Assembly: GCA_012510755.1 (NCBI GenBank)
Contig: JAAZHL010000058.1
Span: 1 to 8,040, forward strand
Reading direction: 5' to 3'
From: Leucobacter sp.
GTDB lineage: Bacteria; Actinomycetota; Actinomycetes; Actinomycetales; Microbacteriaceae
Length of the DNA stretch: 8,040 bases
The translations under genes and the position numbers were made by a program. Position 1 is the first letter of the stretch; the number at the start of each line of letters is the position of its first letter. The notes under the pieces are model-generated. The model saw only the letters and a program-made list of their open reading frames with translations. It made no database searches and was not told the DNA's origin. Positions 1 to 5,664 of this stretch are shown piece after piece.

Positions 1-48
1 AATGAACGCAACTGCGATGATCACGCCAATGATGACAAATCGAGCCAT
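1..48 (-). CDS. Start of a small membrane protein, probably PLDc_N-type (partial)
   Basis: Sixteen codons are visible from an ATG at 48-46 before the gene leaves the window. They read M-A-R-F-V-I-I-G-V-I-I-A-V-A-F-I, a short start followed by an almost purely hydrophobic stretch that looks like a first transmembrane helix. In Microbacteriaceae as I remember them, a small two-helix protein with a phospholipase D nuclease N-terminal domain (PLDc_N), beginning in much this way, lies divergent to a DUF4229 gene near menA. The family call rests on that context and on these 16 residues only. The gene is divergent from the DUF4229-like gene, with 79 bp between the two starts. No clear Shine-Dalgarno sequence precedes the ATG; a TANNNT hexamer lies 6 nt upstream, so it may be leaderless. 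Confidence 0.5.
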   Translation of the reverse strand, partial: MARFVIIGVIIAVAFI

Positions 49-54
49 GCCACC

Positions 55-60
55 ATGCTA
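55..60 (-). promoter_or_regulatory. Candidate -10 element for the leftward membrane gene
   Basis: On the minus strand TAGCAT (60-55) matches the actinobacterial TANNNT -10 pattern. It ends 6 nt before the ATG at 48, so transcription would begin at or beside the start codon. No convincing -35 hexamer lies 16-18 nt further upstream, so this is a weak call. Confidence 0.25.
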
Positions 61-127
61 CCCAAGCGGGCTGACAGCCACCTGGCCTGCCGAGCATCGG
101 AGATTTTCTGGCTTCAAGGTTTCGCGC

Positions 128-520
128 ATGATCAATCAGTACAATTCGAGGGTGACTACTGGCAAGGCTTGGCTTCTATACTCCGCACTGCGGCTGCTGT
201 TCTTTGTCGTGCCGTTCGGGCTATTGTTTTTCATCGGGTGGCCGTGGTGGCTCGCTATGGTTATCGCGGCGCTCGTCAGCCTGTCACTTTCATTGATCTT
301 TTTGTCGAAGCCACGAGAGACCGCTTCAACGAGCATCTATGAGTGGCGCATGCGCGACCGCACGCAAGACGACATTGCCGAAGACGATGCGTTAGATGCG
401 GGCGTGGTTGATGGCGCGGGCGTGGCTGATGATGCTGCGAGTGCAGCTGTCGATGCGGCTGAGTCAGCTGAGGTCGAGGATCCGTCGCAGACGCAAGAGA
501 ACTCTCACGGCCAACACTGA
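128..520 (+). CDS. DUF4229-like small membrane protein with acidic tail
   Basis: The protein has 130 residues. I chose the ATG at 128 because AAGG at 116-119 precedes it by 8 nt and because the open frame upstream has no membrane-protein character. Residues about 14-60 form two hydrophobic segments (W-L-L-Y-S-A-L-R-L then a Trp/Phe/Leu-rich stretch). A K-P-R-E-T-A-S-T-S-I-Y-E-W-R motif follows at 61-74, which is the layout of the DUF4229 family as I know it: two helices, then a basic-Ser-Tyr-Glu motif on the cytoplasmic side. Residues 77-130 form an Asp/Glu/Ala-rich, probably disordered tail with an 18-bp internal duplication. The function of the family is not known to me. The gene converges with FAD oxidoreductase 1, and its stop lies inside the first copy of a 19-bp repeat. 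Confidence 0.75.
   Translation: MINQYNSRVTTGKAWLLYSALRLLFFVVPFGLLFFIGWPWWLAMVIAALVSLSLSLIFLSKPRETASTSIYEWRMRDRTQDDIAEDDALDAGVVDGAGVADDAASAAVDAAESAEVEDPSQTQENSHGQH
398..431 (+). repeat. In-frame 18-bp duplication in the acidic tail of the DUF4229-like gene
   Basis: GCGGGCGTGGTTGATG (398-413) recurs as GCGGGCGTGGCTGATG (416-431) with one mismatch and a period of 18 bases. It therefore adds six codons in frame, encoding A-G-V-V-D-G then A-G-V-A-D-D. This looks like slippage in a low-complexity tail that tolerates length change. Confidence 0.6.
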
Positions 521-573
521 CCGCTGTCGGCTGCCCTGACCGCTGTCGGCCACACTGACCGCTGCCAGCTACG
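517..573. repeat. Three tandem 19-bp repeats between convergent genes
   Basis: The unit CTGACCGCTGTCGGC plus a 4-nt spacer occurs at 517-535 and 536-554. A diverged third copy (CTGACCGCTGCCAGC) fills 555-573. An outer layer is also visible: GGCCAACACTGACCGCTG at 509-526 resembles GGCCACACTGACCGCTG at 548-564. Each unit carries TGA, and since 19 is not a multiple of three these fall in all three forward frames (518, 537, 556). The first is the stop codon of the DUF4229-like gene. The last copy reaches the stop codon of FAD oxidoreductase 1 at 571-569. Each unit can form only a 3-bp CCG/CGG stem, and there is no T-tract, so it is not a standard terminator. Confidence 0.7.
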
Positions 574-1942
574 CGCGCCCAGTGAGCACGTCGGCGATTC
601 TTGCGATCGGTGAGGTCGTCTGCCTGCCGCGAAGCTCCGCGCGGTCGGCCAAACCGTATGCTGCGTACAACCCCCGTGTGGCAAGCCAACGTAGTGGTTC
701 GGGCTCCCACTTGCGCACGCGATGACCGACCCACGGCAGACTCACCAGTTCGCTGCCATTGCCCAAGATCAGGTCGGCGAGTGTGCGCCCAGCAAGATTC
801 GACGAAGTCACACCTGTGCCGACGTATCCGCCACCCCAGGCCATTGCGGTGCGGCGATCAAGGCCCACCACCGTCGCAGCCCAGTCGCGCGGCACACCGA
901 GCACCCCCGACCAGACGTGATCGATTTGCGCATCGCGTGTCACGGGGAAGAAGCGGTGCAGAATGTCGCTCAGCCTCTGCACCGTAACGAGCGGGGTGTG
1001 GCCGTCGGTGTCGGTGCGTGACCCATAGCGGTAGGGCACTCCTCTGCCCCCGATCGCAATGCGGTCGTCGGCGGTTCGTTGGGCATACATATAGATGTGG
1101 GCGAAGTCACCCAGCACCTCACCCTCGCCCCAGTTCAGCTCGCGCCACACGTCTGCGGGCAGCGGCTCGGTCACAATGAGCGACGAGTTCATCGGCAACC
1201 ACAGGCGACGCAAACCTTTCAACCCCGCGGTGAAGCCCTCAGTTGCGCGCACCACATAATCAGCAGTCACCGTGCCGCGGTCGGTGACCACCCGATGCGG
1301 TGCGATCTCGATGGCCGTCGTGCCTTCGAAGATCTGGGCGCCGGCTCGTTCAACCGCCGCTGCGAGACCAGAGGCAAGTTTCGCAGGTTGAATTCTGGCG
1401 CAGTGTGGGTGCCACACGGCCGCCCGCGTACCAGCCACATTGATTCTCGCTATCGCTGCCGCAGGCTCGAGCACCTCAACATCGGTGAATCGCCACCTCT
1501 GCTCGGCGGCCGCAAATTCTCGCAGGCGTCGCTCTTGCGCTGGCGTGTAGGCGACGTTGAACTCACCGCCCTTTTTAATGTCACAATCGATGCCCTCGTG
1601 TGCGGCAACGCGAATGACCTCATCGACGGAATCATTCATGGCGCGTTGAAAGCGCTCAGCGGCATCACGGCCGTGGGTCGACACGTACTGTTCACGGCCA
1701 CCGGTGATGGAATTGGTGAGCCAGCCGCCGTTGCGGCCTGAAGCACCGTACCCGGCATGCTCTCGCTCGATCAGGGCAACTCGAAGGTCAGGCTGCGTCT
1801 GCCGCAAATAGTAAGCAGTCCATAGCCCTGTATACCCGGCTCCTACGATCGCGACGTCAACCTGCGTGTCACCCCGCAGGGCCGATCGCTGTTGAGGTTC
1901 GCCAAGCTGCTGCCACCAGTGTGAGACCTGACCGTTGCGCAT
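569..1942 (-). CDS. FAD-dependent oxidoreductase 1 (DAO family, amine/D-amino-acid oxidase-like)
   Basis: This 457-residue protein is a full-length member of the glycine/D-amino-acid oxidase (DAO, PF01266) superfamily, of the type often labelled gamma-glutamylputrescine oxidoreductase-like. Such enzymes oxidise a C-N bond of an amine or amino acid using FAD. The dinucleotide-binding GAGYTG loop is at residues 34-39, with the acidic Glu that contacts the ribose at 59 and the flavin-contacting GASGRNGG at 66-73. A W-S-G-V-L-G-x-P-R-D-W motif lies at about 343-353, and the C-terminal FAD-closing G-G-G-Y-V-G-T-G at about 369. The ATG at 1942 has a purine-rich GAGACGAGG just upstream. The gene begins 30 bp after menA ends on the same strand, so co-transcription is likely. 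It is homologous along its whole length to the oxidoreductase at 4145-5551. The substrate is not predictable. Like DadA-type dehydrogenases it could pass electrons to quinone instead of oxygen, but nothing in the sequence proves this. Confidence 0.85.
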   Translation of the reverse strand: MRNGQVSHWWQQLGEPQQRSALRGDTQVDVAIVGAGYTGLWTAYYLRQTQPDLRVALIEREHAGYGASGRNGGWLTNSITGGREQYVSTHGRDAAERFQRAMNDSVDEVIRVAAHEGIDCDIKKGGEFNVAYTPAQERRLREFAAAEQRWRFTDVEVLEPAAAIARINVAGTRAAVWHPHCARIQPAKLASGLAAAVERAGAQIFEGTTAIEIAPHRVVTDRGTVTADYVVRATEGFTAGLKGLRRLWLPMNSSLIVTEPLPADVWRELNWGEGEVLGDFAHIYMYAQRTADDRIAIGGRGVPYRYGSRTDTDGHTPLVTVQRLSDILHRFFPVTRDAQIDHVWSGVLGVPRDWAATVVGLDRRTAMAWGGGYVGTGVTSSNLAGRTLADLILGNGSELVSLPWVGHRVRKWEPEPLRWLATRGLYAAYGLADRAELRGRQTTSPIARIADVLTGRA

Positions 1943-1972
1943 GCTGCCTCGTCTCTCACCGGGGTGGCTATG

Positions 1973-2929
1973 TCAGAAGGCGAACGCGATGCCGACGAGC
2001 GCGCCGTAAACGAGCGATGCGAGGCTCGTAATGCCAAGCGCGAGCACCATTTCGCGCGCAGATCTTGCCCACACCATGATCACTGCCGCAGGAATGGCTG
2101 CGAGCAGCACGAGCATGGCAAGCAGCATTCCGGGATAGACGACAATATAAATGGCCGGCACCACGAACGGCACTAGCACGCAGAACGCAAACAGAATGCG
2201 CGACGCACGATCACCGATACGCACCGAAAGCGTGTGCTTACCGGCGAGACGGTCAGTCTCGATGTCGCGAGTGTTGTTTGCGATTAGCACAGCGACTGCG
2301 AAGAAGCCGACACCGGCGCCAGCGATCCACGCCTCCTGTGGAATGATCTCGCTCTGCAGCCACACCGTACCAACCGTCGCGACCAAGCCGAAGAAAATGA
2401 ACACTGCGACCTCGCCAAGGCCCGCGTAGCCATAGGGGCGCTTGCCACCCGTATAAAACCAGGCAGCTACCAGCGCAAGCACGCCGACCGCGAGAAACCA
2501 CCAGCGCCCGCTGATGAGCACCGCCACAAGGCCCGCCACAGCCGCAAGCCCAAAGAACACGAGCGCGGTGGCGAGCACCTTCTTCGGGTTCACGAGTCCC
2601 GAAGCCGTCAACCGTGCGGGGCCAACCCGAAACTCGTCGGTGCCGCGCACGCCGTCGCTGTAATCGTTGGCGAAGTTCACACCGATTTGCAGCAGCACGG
2701 CGACGGCAAGGGCGAGCAGGCTGAGGCTCCACGAGAACGCCTGCAGCATGTAGGCGAGGCCGGCACCCACGGCCACCGGGGCAACTGCGAGAGGCAGTGT
2801 GCGCAACCGTGCACCCGACACCCAATCACGCCAGGTGATGCGGCTGCGGCCATCTTGTTGCTCATGCAAATGTGCTGCCGCCCGGCGGGCAGGGTTGCCC
2901 GATCGGCTGGGGTTCTTCGAAGCGCTCAT
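1973..2929 (-). CDS. menA: 1,4-dihydroxy-2-naphthoate polyprenyltransferase MenA
   Basis: MenA attaches the polyprenyl chain to 1,4-dihydroxy-2-naphthoate in the membrane, giving demethylmenaquinone on the menaquinone pathway. The 318-residue protein belongs to the UbiA superfamily. The first prenyl-diphosphate/Mg motif is at 85-98, with N85, N88, D89, D92, G96 and D98 (the MenA form N-x-x-N-D-Y-x-D-x-x-x-G-x-D). The second is at 218-226, with N218, N219, R221, D222, E224 and D226. A cytosolic G-G-K-R-P-Y-G-Y-A-G-L-G-E segment at 161-173 is also typical. About eight or nine hydrophobic segments span residues 45-318. The first 30 residues are polar and basic (S-G-N-P-A-R-R). The ATG at 2929 has no Shine-Dalgarno sequence; a -10/-35 pair is placed for a leaderless transcript. 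The AmiS-type gene ends 34 bp upstream and FAD oxidoreductase 1 follows after 30 bp. Its base composition is GC-rich like its left neighbours, as expected of a core gene. Confidence 0.93.
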   Translation of the reverse strand: MSASKNPSRSGNPARRAAAHLHEQQDGRSRITWRDWVSGARLRTLPLAVAPVAVGAGLAYMLQAFSWSLSLLALAVAVLLQIGVNFANDYSDGVRGTDEFRVGPARLTASGLVNPKKVLATALVFFGLAAVAGLVAVLISGRWWFLAVGVLALVAAWFYTGGKRPYGYAGLGEVAVFIFFGLVATVGTVWLQSEIIPQEAWIAGAGVGFFAVAVLIANNTRDIETDRLAGKHTLSVRIGDRASRILFAFCVLVPFVVPAIYIVVYPGMLLAMLVLLAAIPAAVIMVWARSAREMVLALGITSLASLVYGALVGIAFAF

Positions 2930-2935
2930 GCGTCG

Positions 2936-2964
2936 AGTTTAGTGACACCGGTGAGTCGAGTCAT
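2936..2964 (-). promoter_or_regulatory. Candidate menA promoter giving a leaderless transcript
   Basis: On the minus strand ATGACT (2964-2959) and TAAACT (2941-2936) are separated by 17 bp; each matches its sigma-70-type consensus at 4 of 6 positions, and TAAACT fits TANNNT. The -10 ends 6 nt before the ATG at 2929, so the expected first transcribed base is the A of the start codon. This fits the lack of a ribosome binding site. The spacer holds a perfect 8-bp palindrome CACCGGTG (2946-2953). GTCGAGT occurs twice nearby (2932-2938 and 2955-2961). The -35 overlaps the first base of the AmiS-type stop codon. Confidence 0.45.
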
Positions 2965-3623
2965 CATTGCCGACTTGTATGGATATATTCCTCCGCGGTC
3001 TGATCAGTCGTGAGCTCAGACGGCTCGACGGGAGTCTGCTGCTTCAATCGTCCTAACGCAAAAGAGAAAAGCGTGATGACCAGGATCGTGGCGAAAGCCA
3101 GCCATGCTACGCCGACAGTATCAGGGAATACCCCAGCCAGCTCCAGCACGCCGGGAATTCCAACAGTAAAGACACCTAGCAAAAGGGTGAGCCAACCAGC
3201 CGTTCGTTCAATGCTCTGCTGCCCTCGAGCGAGCATCAGGTAGAAGAGAAACCAAAGGAAGCCCCACCCCAGCCACAGCACACCATAGGTCGGGCTGTGA
3301 TCAATGAACTTCATCACGCTAAAGAAGATCGCTGCAACAGTCACGAAGAGCGAGAACCATCCGAGCCCCTCACCACTGGCACCGGTGATTTCGTTAAAGG
3401 CAACATACAGATATGTAAAGCCAAACAAATACGCTGGAGCTGCGCTCAACGTGAGTGCCGGATCTCCGTTTGCTTGGATGAGCATGACAGTCGGAAACAC
3501 GACCTGCATTGCGCCAACTAAAAGGTTGATTGGCAAGGCCGATCTACCTGAGACGACGCCTAAGAGGATAAGCCCGTTAATCACAAGCGCGGCACACGAG
3601 AATAGAAAGCCTGTGTTACTCAA
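2964..3623 (-). CDS. AmiS/UreI-family small amide, urea or ammonium channel
   Basis: AmiS/UreI proteins (PF02293) are small inner-membrane channels for urea or short-chain amides. From a TTG start at 3623 this protein has 219 residues; an in-frame GTG at 3635 would add four. I prefer TTG because GGAGGG (3633-3628) sits 4-5 nt before it and because family members begin with a short start such as M-S-N-T-G before helix 1. About six or seven hydrophobic segments fill residues 5-190. The family signatures are A-L-V-I-N-G-L-I-L-L-G at 12-22, A-Y-L-F-G-F-T-Y-L-Y-V at 64-74, G-W-F-S-L-F-V at 88-94, and the Trp-rich V-L-W-L-G-W-G-F-L-W at 115-124. A polar tail follows 191. It is the last gene of the low-GC set, 106 bp downstream of the cupin, with menA beginning 34 bp later. 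The solute cannot be told from the sequence. Confidence 0.85.
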   Translation of the reverse strand: MSNTGFLFSCAALVINGLILLGVVSGRSALPINLLVGAMQVVFPTVMLIQANGDPALTLSAAPAYLFGFTYLYVAFNEITGASGEGLGWFSLFVTVAAIFFSVMKFIDHSPTYGVLWLGWGFLWFLFYLMLARGQQSIERTAGWLTLLLGVFTVGIPGVLELAGVFPDTVGVAWLAFATILVITLFSFALGRLKQQTPVEPSELTTDQTAEEYIHTSRQ

Positions 3624-3627
3624 CTGA

Positions 3628-3633
3628 CCCTCC
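3628..3633 (-). promoter_or_regulatory. Strong ribosome binding site that fixes the AmiS start
   Basis: On the minus strand GGAGGG is followed by TCAG and then TTG. The site overlaps the alternative GTG (3635-3633), which itself has only a poorly spaced GTGAG before it, so TTG at 3623 is the better start. Confidence 0.55.
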
Positions 3634-3691
3634 ACTGCTCACGTACGTTTTGACGATGATCCACATTGACACATCCTTCTCTATAGGCGAG

Positions 3692-3716
3692 GCGGACGAT
3701 CACTCCAGACGTCCGC
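3692..3716 (-). promoter_or_regulatory. 7-bp inverted repeat in the cupin-amiS gap
   Basis: GCGGACG (3692-3698) and CGTCCGC (3710-3716) pair perfectly around an 11-nt loop, 13 nt past the cupin stop. On the transcribed minus strand no T-run follows, so it is not a typical intrinsic terminator. It could be an operator, a processing or stabilising stem separating expression of cupin and amiS, or chance. Confidence 0.35.
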
Positions 3717-3729
3717 GCTCACACTCTCG

Positions 3730-4137
3730 TTATTCCTTTAAATGAATCGTGAAGTCGTTGCTCCCACCTTGCACTATGGTGAACACCTTTGTGAGGGGGA
3801 CGTCTATTTCCCAACGTCCCCTCCATCCGACCGGCATCACTACATTCACACCGGCACGGAGTTCAGTGACGGTACCGGTCTCACTGACCAATCGACCTGC
3901 CCCATCCAGAATCTGGATGTATTCGATGTAGCCGGAGTGGTCGGTGGCAAAGGCGCCGGGAGTGACCTTCCAGAGCCCCATCTGCTTATCTTCTGCTTCG
4001 ACAAGCAAGAGGGTCGAAGTCTCTGGCTGTCCTGCAAGCACCCGATCTTTCGGTACCGAAACAAATGGCTCCCACTTTAGGCTTGCCACATCGATACGGG
4101 TTGCCTCCATAAAATCCATGACAGGTTCACCTTTCAT
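3730..4137 (-). CDS. Single-domain Cupin_3 (DUF861) protein
   Basis: This is a 135-residue cupin of the Cupin_3 type (PF05899), the fold of (S)-ureidoglycine aminohydrolase and of EutQ-like proteins. Visible family signatures are R-V-L-A-G-Q-P-E at 32-39, G-L-W-K-V-T-P-G-A-F at 54-63, G-Y-I-E-Y-I-Q-I-L-D-G at 69-79, A-G-V-N-V-V-M-P at 95-102, and G-W-R-G-R-W followed by T-K-V-F. The classical metal-binding H-x-H is absent (Tyr70 and Glu72 lie near that position), the second motif has no His, and the usual Asp of G-D-x-x-x-x-P is Val97. A metal enzyme is therefore doubtful; a binding or accessory role is as likely. The ATG at 4137 lies 7 nt after the FAD oxidoreductase 2 stop, whose TGA is part of a GGTGAG ribosome site. 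A second ATG at 4119, preceded by AAGGTGA, is an equally good start (129 residues). Tight spacing implies co-expression with the oxidoreductase. Confidence 0.8.
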   Translation of the reverse strand: MKGEPVMDFMEATRIDVASLKWEPFVSVPKDRVLAGQPETSTLLLVEAEDKQMGLWKVTPGAFATDHSGYIEYIQILDGAGRLVSETGTVTELRAGVNVVMPVGWRGRWEIDVPLTKVFTIVQGGSNDFTIHLKE

Positions 4138-4144
4138 CGCTAGC

Positions 4145-5551
4145 TCACCGACCGCTAATTACATTGGCCAGACGGGCGGTCCAGTGGGTCCGATTCTGCC
4201 CGGTTGCATACTCTCTACGGTCTGCATAACCGTACGCAGCGTAGAGGGTCTTCGCTCCAATCCAACGGAGTGGCTCGATCTCCCAGTTTCGGGATTGCCT
4301 ACCTACCCAAGGAAGTCGGGTGAGGTTTGTGTCCTCGCCCAGTATCAAATCACGAACTGTGCGGGCAGCGAGATTCGTACCAGATAGTCCATGACCCACA
4401 TACCCACCAGCAGAAAGAATGCCTGTGCTGCGATCGTAGTTGACCGCTGCACACCAATCACGCGGAGCGCCGAGCACCCCTGACCATGACTGAGTGAAGC
4501 CAATCCCGTCTAACGCGGGAAATAGTTGGAGTAATCTTCTTTGCAAACCGGGGATAGCCGAGGGCGTCGTGCGGCCCGAGCGATCAAAACTAGAGTTGAA
4601 GTTGTACGGAACCGCTCGGCCACCCAACGCAATCCTGCCGTCTTCGGTGCGGTGCATATAGGCGAAGCTATGAGCTACATCACCAACGAGTTCGCCACCG
4701 TCCCAACCAACCGCGGCGCGCATGTCTGGGGGAAGAATATCGGTAACCACCATACTGCTGTTCATCGGCATATACTTACGTCGTTTGCCTTTAAGCGAGA
4801 CAGTGTAGCCTTCAAGCGCTTCAAGAATGAATTTCGCAGTCACAACGCCCCTGTTGGTGTTGACCCGATGTGGGTCGACGCTCTTCGCAGTCGTCTTTTC
4901 ATAGATAGTGACGCCCATCTTCTCGACCACGTCGGCCAACCCGCGAGTGTACTTCGCGGGATGCATGCGGGCACAGTGAGGTGTCCAATACCCTCCCTGT
5001 ATCCCTGCGACATTCACACGCTGCGCGAGTTCCGCTGGAGTCAGCTCAAAAACATCGTCGGCACCCCAGCCTTGCTCTCGCAACTCACCAACATGATGCT
5101 GAGCCCGGAATAGCTGGGCAGAGTTCGTTGCAACGTGAATCAGGCCGTCGTGGACTAAGTCTTCGTCAAACCCCTCTTGTCGGGCCACATCTACTGACTC
5201 GCGAACGGCTCCGAACATCTCACGCTGCAATTCGCGGGCTGCGGCCACTCCTCCGGACTTCGCATACCGACGAAACTGCCCGGCTGGTTCTGCGCTCATC
5301 CAGCCTCCATTGCGCCCCGAAGCCCCGAAACCGGCAAATTCCGATTCTAGGATCGCGATCTCAAGGTCTGGTCGCGCTTGCTTCAGATAGTAGGCACTCC
5401 AGAGCCCAGTCAGACCGCCGCCTACGATCGCGACATCAACACTGATGTCGCCTGCAAGTGTTGGCCTAGGGCGGGGAATGCCGATACTCCGCATCCAGAA
5501 GGAAACTTCGCCGTTGACAAATCTAGCGTCCTGAGACTGCTGCTGCGTCAT
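4145..5551 (-). CDS. FAD-dependent oxidoreductase 2 (DAO family, amine/D-amino-acid oxidase-like)
   Basis: This 468-residue DAO-superfamily flavoprotein (PF01266) is predicted to oxidise an amine, N-substituted amino acid or similar compound, giving an imine that hydrolyses to a carbonyl compound plus ammonia or an amine. From the ATG at 5551, GGGLTG is at residues 44-49, the ribose-binding Glu at 69 and GASGRNGG at 76-83. A W-S-G-V-L-G-A-P-R-D-W motif and the C-terminal A-G-G-Y-V-G-H-G-L-S-G-T-N close the FAD domain. The frame is open up to 5632, but that extension has an AT-rich, non-family sequence. The 5551 start places GGA 7 nt upstream and gives the usual short lead before the W-M-R-S / P-x-L-x-G-D / V-D-V-A-I-V-G region. 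By eye, about half the residues match FAD oxidoreductase 1. It lies between the PucR regulator (113-bp gap) and the cupin (7-bp gap), so it is the most likely catalytic core of the module. The substrate is unknown. Confidence 0.87.
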   Translation of the reverse strand: MTQQQSQDARFVNGEVSFWMRSIGIPRPRPTLAGDISVDVAIVGGGLTGLWSAYYLKQARPDLEIAILESEFAGFGASGRNGGWMSAEPAGQFRRYAKSGGVAAARELQREMFGAVRESVDVARQEGFDEDLVHDGLIHVATNSAQLFRAQHHVGELREQGWGADDVFELTPAELAQRVNVAGIQGGYWTPHCARMHPAKYTRGLADVVEKMGVTIYEKTTAKSVDPHRVNTNRGVVTAKFILEALEGYTVSLKGKRRKYMPMNSSMVVTDILPPDMRAAVGWDGGELVGDVAHSFAYMHRTEDGRIALGGRAVPYNFNSSFDRSGRTTPSAIPGLQRRLLQLFPALDGIGFTQSWSGVLGAPRDWCAAVNYDRSTGILSAGGYVGHGLSGTNLAARTVRDLILGEDTNLTRLPWVGRQSRNWEIEPLRWIGAKTLYAAYGYADRREYATGQNRTHWTARLANVISGR

Positions 5552-5664
5552 GATCACGTCCAAATTACGTATAAAGAAAAACTCTGTCGGGCTCAGCCTA
5601 TTTACAGAACATAGACGCATTCGATAGGACAATAGTTTGATTCTTAAGTGCTAATTATCTATTT
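5552..5664 (-). promoter_or_regulatory. AT-rich leader between the PucR gene and FAD oxidoreductase 2
   Basis: This is the longest gap inside the accessory set, and it is markedly AT-rich. It probably holds the promoter of the oxidoreductase-cupin-amiS unit. Reading the minus strand, TTGTCC (5633-5628) could be a -35, but I see no well-spaced -10. TTTATAC just before the start codon region is another loose candidate. I see no Rho-independent terminator for the PucR gene here. Confidence 0.35.
5598..5614. promoter_or_regulatory. Imperfect 17-bp palindrome, candidate operator
   Basis: CTATTTACAGAACATAG is palindromic at 12 of 16 non-central positions, with perfect CTAT/ATAG arms. It lies 47 bp upstream of the oxidoreductase start, where a PucR-type activator or repressor would be expected to act. 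It is a single copy in a single sequence, so it could be chance in AT-rich DNA. Confidence 0.25.

Noticed and set aside
2..127. Upstream extension of the DUF4229-like protein to the window edge
   Set aside because: No family character, it crosses the divergent gene's start region, and the ATG at 128 has a well-spaced AAGG.
517..573. CRISPR array
   Set aside because: Repeats are 15-19 bp and directly abut with 4-nt spacers; there are no unique 30-nt spacers and no cas genes.
1079..1741. 220-residue plus-strand open frame opposite FAD oxidoreductase 1
   Set aside because: Antisense shadow of a clear GC-rich gene; no recognisable domain.
3692..3716. Rho-independent terminator after the cupin gene
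   Set aside because: A stem is present but no T-tract follows on the transcribed strand and the loop is long.
3730..4137. Naming the cupin as ureidoglycine aminohydrolase
   Set aside because: It is a single domain of 135 residues lacking the metal-binding residues; fold similarity alone does not support the enzyme name.
4541..5113. 190-residue plus-strand open frame opposite FAD oxidoreductase 2
   Set aside because: Antisense to a strong gene and without domain features; the same applies to the plus-strand frames at 6635-7111 and 6751-7179.
5552..5632. 27-residue N-terminal extension of FAD oxidoreductase 2
   Set aside because: AT-rich, not resembling the family N-terminus or oxidoreductase 1; ATG at 5551 gives the expected short lead.
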